A program made the translations under genes and the position numbers. A stretch of 53,479 bases of DNA from Mesobacillus boroniphilus JCM 21738 (GTDB lineage: Bacteria > Bacillota > Bacilli > Bacillales > Cytobacillaceae), in the NCBI RefSeq assembly GCF_000517385.1, contig NZ_BAUW01000017.1:1-53479 (forward strand). The letters run 5' to 3'. The notes below the pieces were generated by a model. That model was not told where the DNA came from. It made no database searches and worked only from the letters and a program-made list of their open reading frames with translations. Shown piece after piece: positions 52,916 through 53,479 of this stretch. Numbering within the stretch: the first letter of the stretch is position 1; each line of letters begins with the position of its first letter.

Positions 52916-52997
52916 GATTTTATAACCCCTCACTTCAAGAAACTGTTTGTCCATCAGTATGGGCATCACTAAGTAAAAATATTCCTTAAAAGGAAGA

Positions 52998-53230
52998 TCA
53001 ATTTATATCATTATTATGAGGCCAATAAATGCTTAACCAAATGATCCAATTCCAGCCGGCAGCAAGTAGCACTCCACTCTTCGCGCTACAAAAGCTAAAT
53101 ACTCATCCAGACCGTGCCCAGCTACAATCAGATTCAAATAAGCGATTGAACTGATCCCCCCAGATACAGCCAGTCCAAAACCAATCGTCAAAATAAACAA
53201 TCTAAAGATCATCAGATTGACTCTCTTCAT
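52998..53230 (-). CDS. Small membrane protein, possibly frameshifted
   Basis: The open frame gives 65 aa ending at 53033: [40 protein letters not shown], then [19 protein letters not shown] neighbouring frame, entered near 53045, continues [16 protein letters not shown] to a stop at 52998. This would add a second hydrophobic segment and make about 77 aa. One long membrane helix is certain (9-35). No family is recognised with confidence; its position upstream of yjbA may fit one of the small yjz genes. Confidence 0.55.
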
Positions 53231-53479
53231 AACAGAAATTCATATTACACACTTCCCCCATCCCGGCCTGTCCATTTTTAATATATATATGAAGGAAGTT
53301 GGTTGAGAAGAACTGAAAGCTGCTTTAAATGTACATCAAGTAATGAACCAACTACTTGGAAAAATACAGCAGCATTTCATAGGGAAGAACCGAATATGCA
53401 TTACATTTAAGCTTACTCTACTTTTTTGTACGAACCTGAGGTCACTTCGGACATTTCACGCGGGTCCATTCATTGTTTT
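53231..53479. other. Right-edge region without a supported gene
   Basis: Mostly AT-rich intergenic sequence. On the minus strand the last 67 bases read MDPREMSEVTSGSYKKVE and stop at 53413, with a TGA just before the ATG. It could be the C-terminus of a gene that begins beyond the window (possibly with another frame error), but it is too short to name. Confidence 0.3.

Noticed and set aside
53343-53479. Plus-strand frame open to the right edge
   Set aside because: Composition is not protein-like, no ribosome site, and the opposite strand offers a better but still weak reading.

Overview
The window looks like the chromosome of a low-to-moderate GC, spore-forming member of the Bacillaceae. From about 10.4 kb to the right end the gene order follows, in mirror image, the Bacillus subtilis block yjbA-trpS-opp-yjbC-spx-mecA-coiA-pepF-yjbH-yjbI-yjbJ-yjbK-yjbL-yjbM-nadK-yjbO-prpE-yjbQ-fabI-cotO-cotY/Z-yjcA-spoVIF-yjcD-yjcE-yjcF-yjcG-yjcH. 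Spore coat genes, SpoVA proteins and SpoVIF show sporulation. The genus (something near Mesobacillus or Bacillus) is inference; no rRNA is present.

Layout. (1) 1-5704: AT-rich accessory DNA ending at the 3' end of tRNA-Val(GAC) (5705-5777, minus). It carries a tyrosine recombinase, two translationally coupled excisionase-like HTH genes, a Vsr-type endonuclease without a visible methylase, a frameshifted PD-(D/E)XK-like gene, two winged-helix genes, a zinc-ribbon peptide and an LRAT-fold (NCEHF) protein between the integrase and the tRNA. I read this as the right end of an integrative element whose left end lies outside the window. (2) 5.9-6.4 kb: a broken Nudix gene and a 73-aa gene whose promoter carries two LexA/DinR boxes. 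(3) 6.4-10.1 kb: a complete TRAP-TAXI uptake operon (binding protein, DUF1850, fused permease) with hairpins after the binding-protein gene. (4) 10.4-15.7 kb: yjcH-yjcG-yjcF, a yjcE-like gene, a UvrD/Rep-type helicase, spoVIF and a YjcZ-type miniprotein. (5) 15.8-19.7 kb: an extra spoVA-type operon (YhcN/YlaJ lipoprotein, SpoVAC, SpoVAD, SpoVAEb, DUF421), a hidden Cys/Lys-rich peptide and yjcA. (6) 19.9-25.2 kb: coat genes, fabI, a CPA2 antiporter and mgtE. (7) 25.4-34.3 kb: prpE, a CAP lipoprotein, rluD-type synthase, nadK, small alarmone synthetase, yjbL, CYTH protein, lytic transglycosylase, truncated haemoglobin, spxH. (8) 34.4-44.1 kb: pepF, coiA, cls, mecA, spx, a GNAT gene, a DUF4015 protein. 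The Spx control genes sit close together: spx, its adaptor spxH, and the ClpC adaptor mecA. (9) 44.2-53.5 kb: oppABCDF, a DUF3899 gene, T-box-controlled trpS and yjbA.

Two things cut across the window. First, about 17 single-base frame breaks interrupt otherwise intact conserved genes (helicase, spoVAD, mgtE, nadK twice, spxH, cls, oppB, oppC twice, oppD, oppF and others), several in homopolymers. This is most simply explained by sequencing indels, so these genes are annotated here as whole loci. Second, the intergenic DNA holds a six-copy dispersed structured repeat (around yjcH, trHb, coiA/cls, mecA and 42.8 kb), a five-unit 52-bp hairpin array after nadK, and a 41-bp array after spxH.

The best candidates for something undescribed are the tRNA-Val element with its Vsr/PD-(D/E)XK/LRAT cargo, the SOS-controlled 73-aa protein, and the repeat families.
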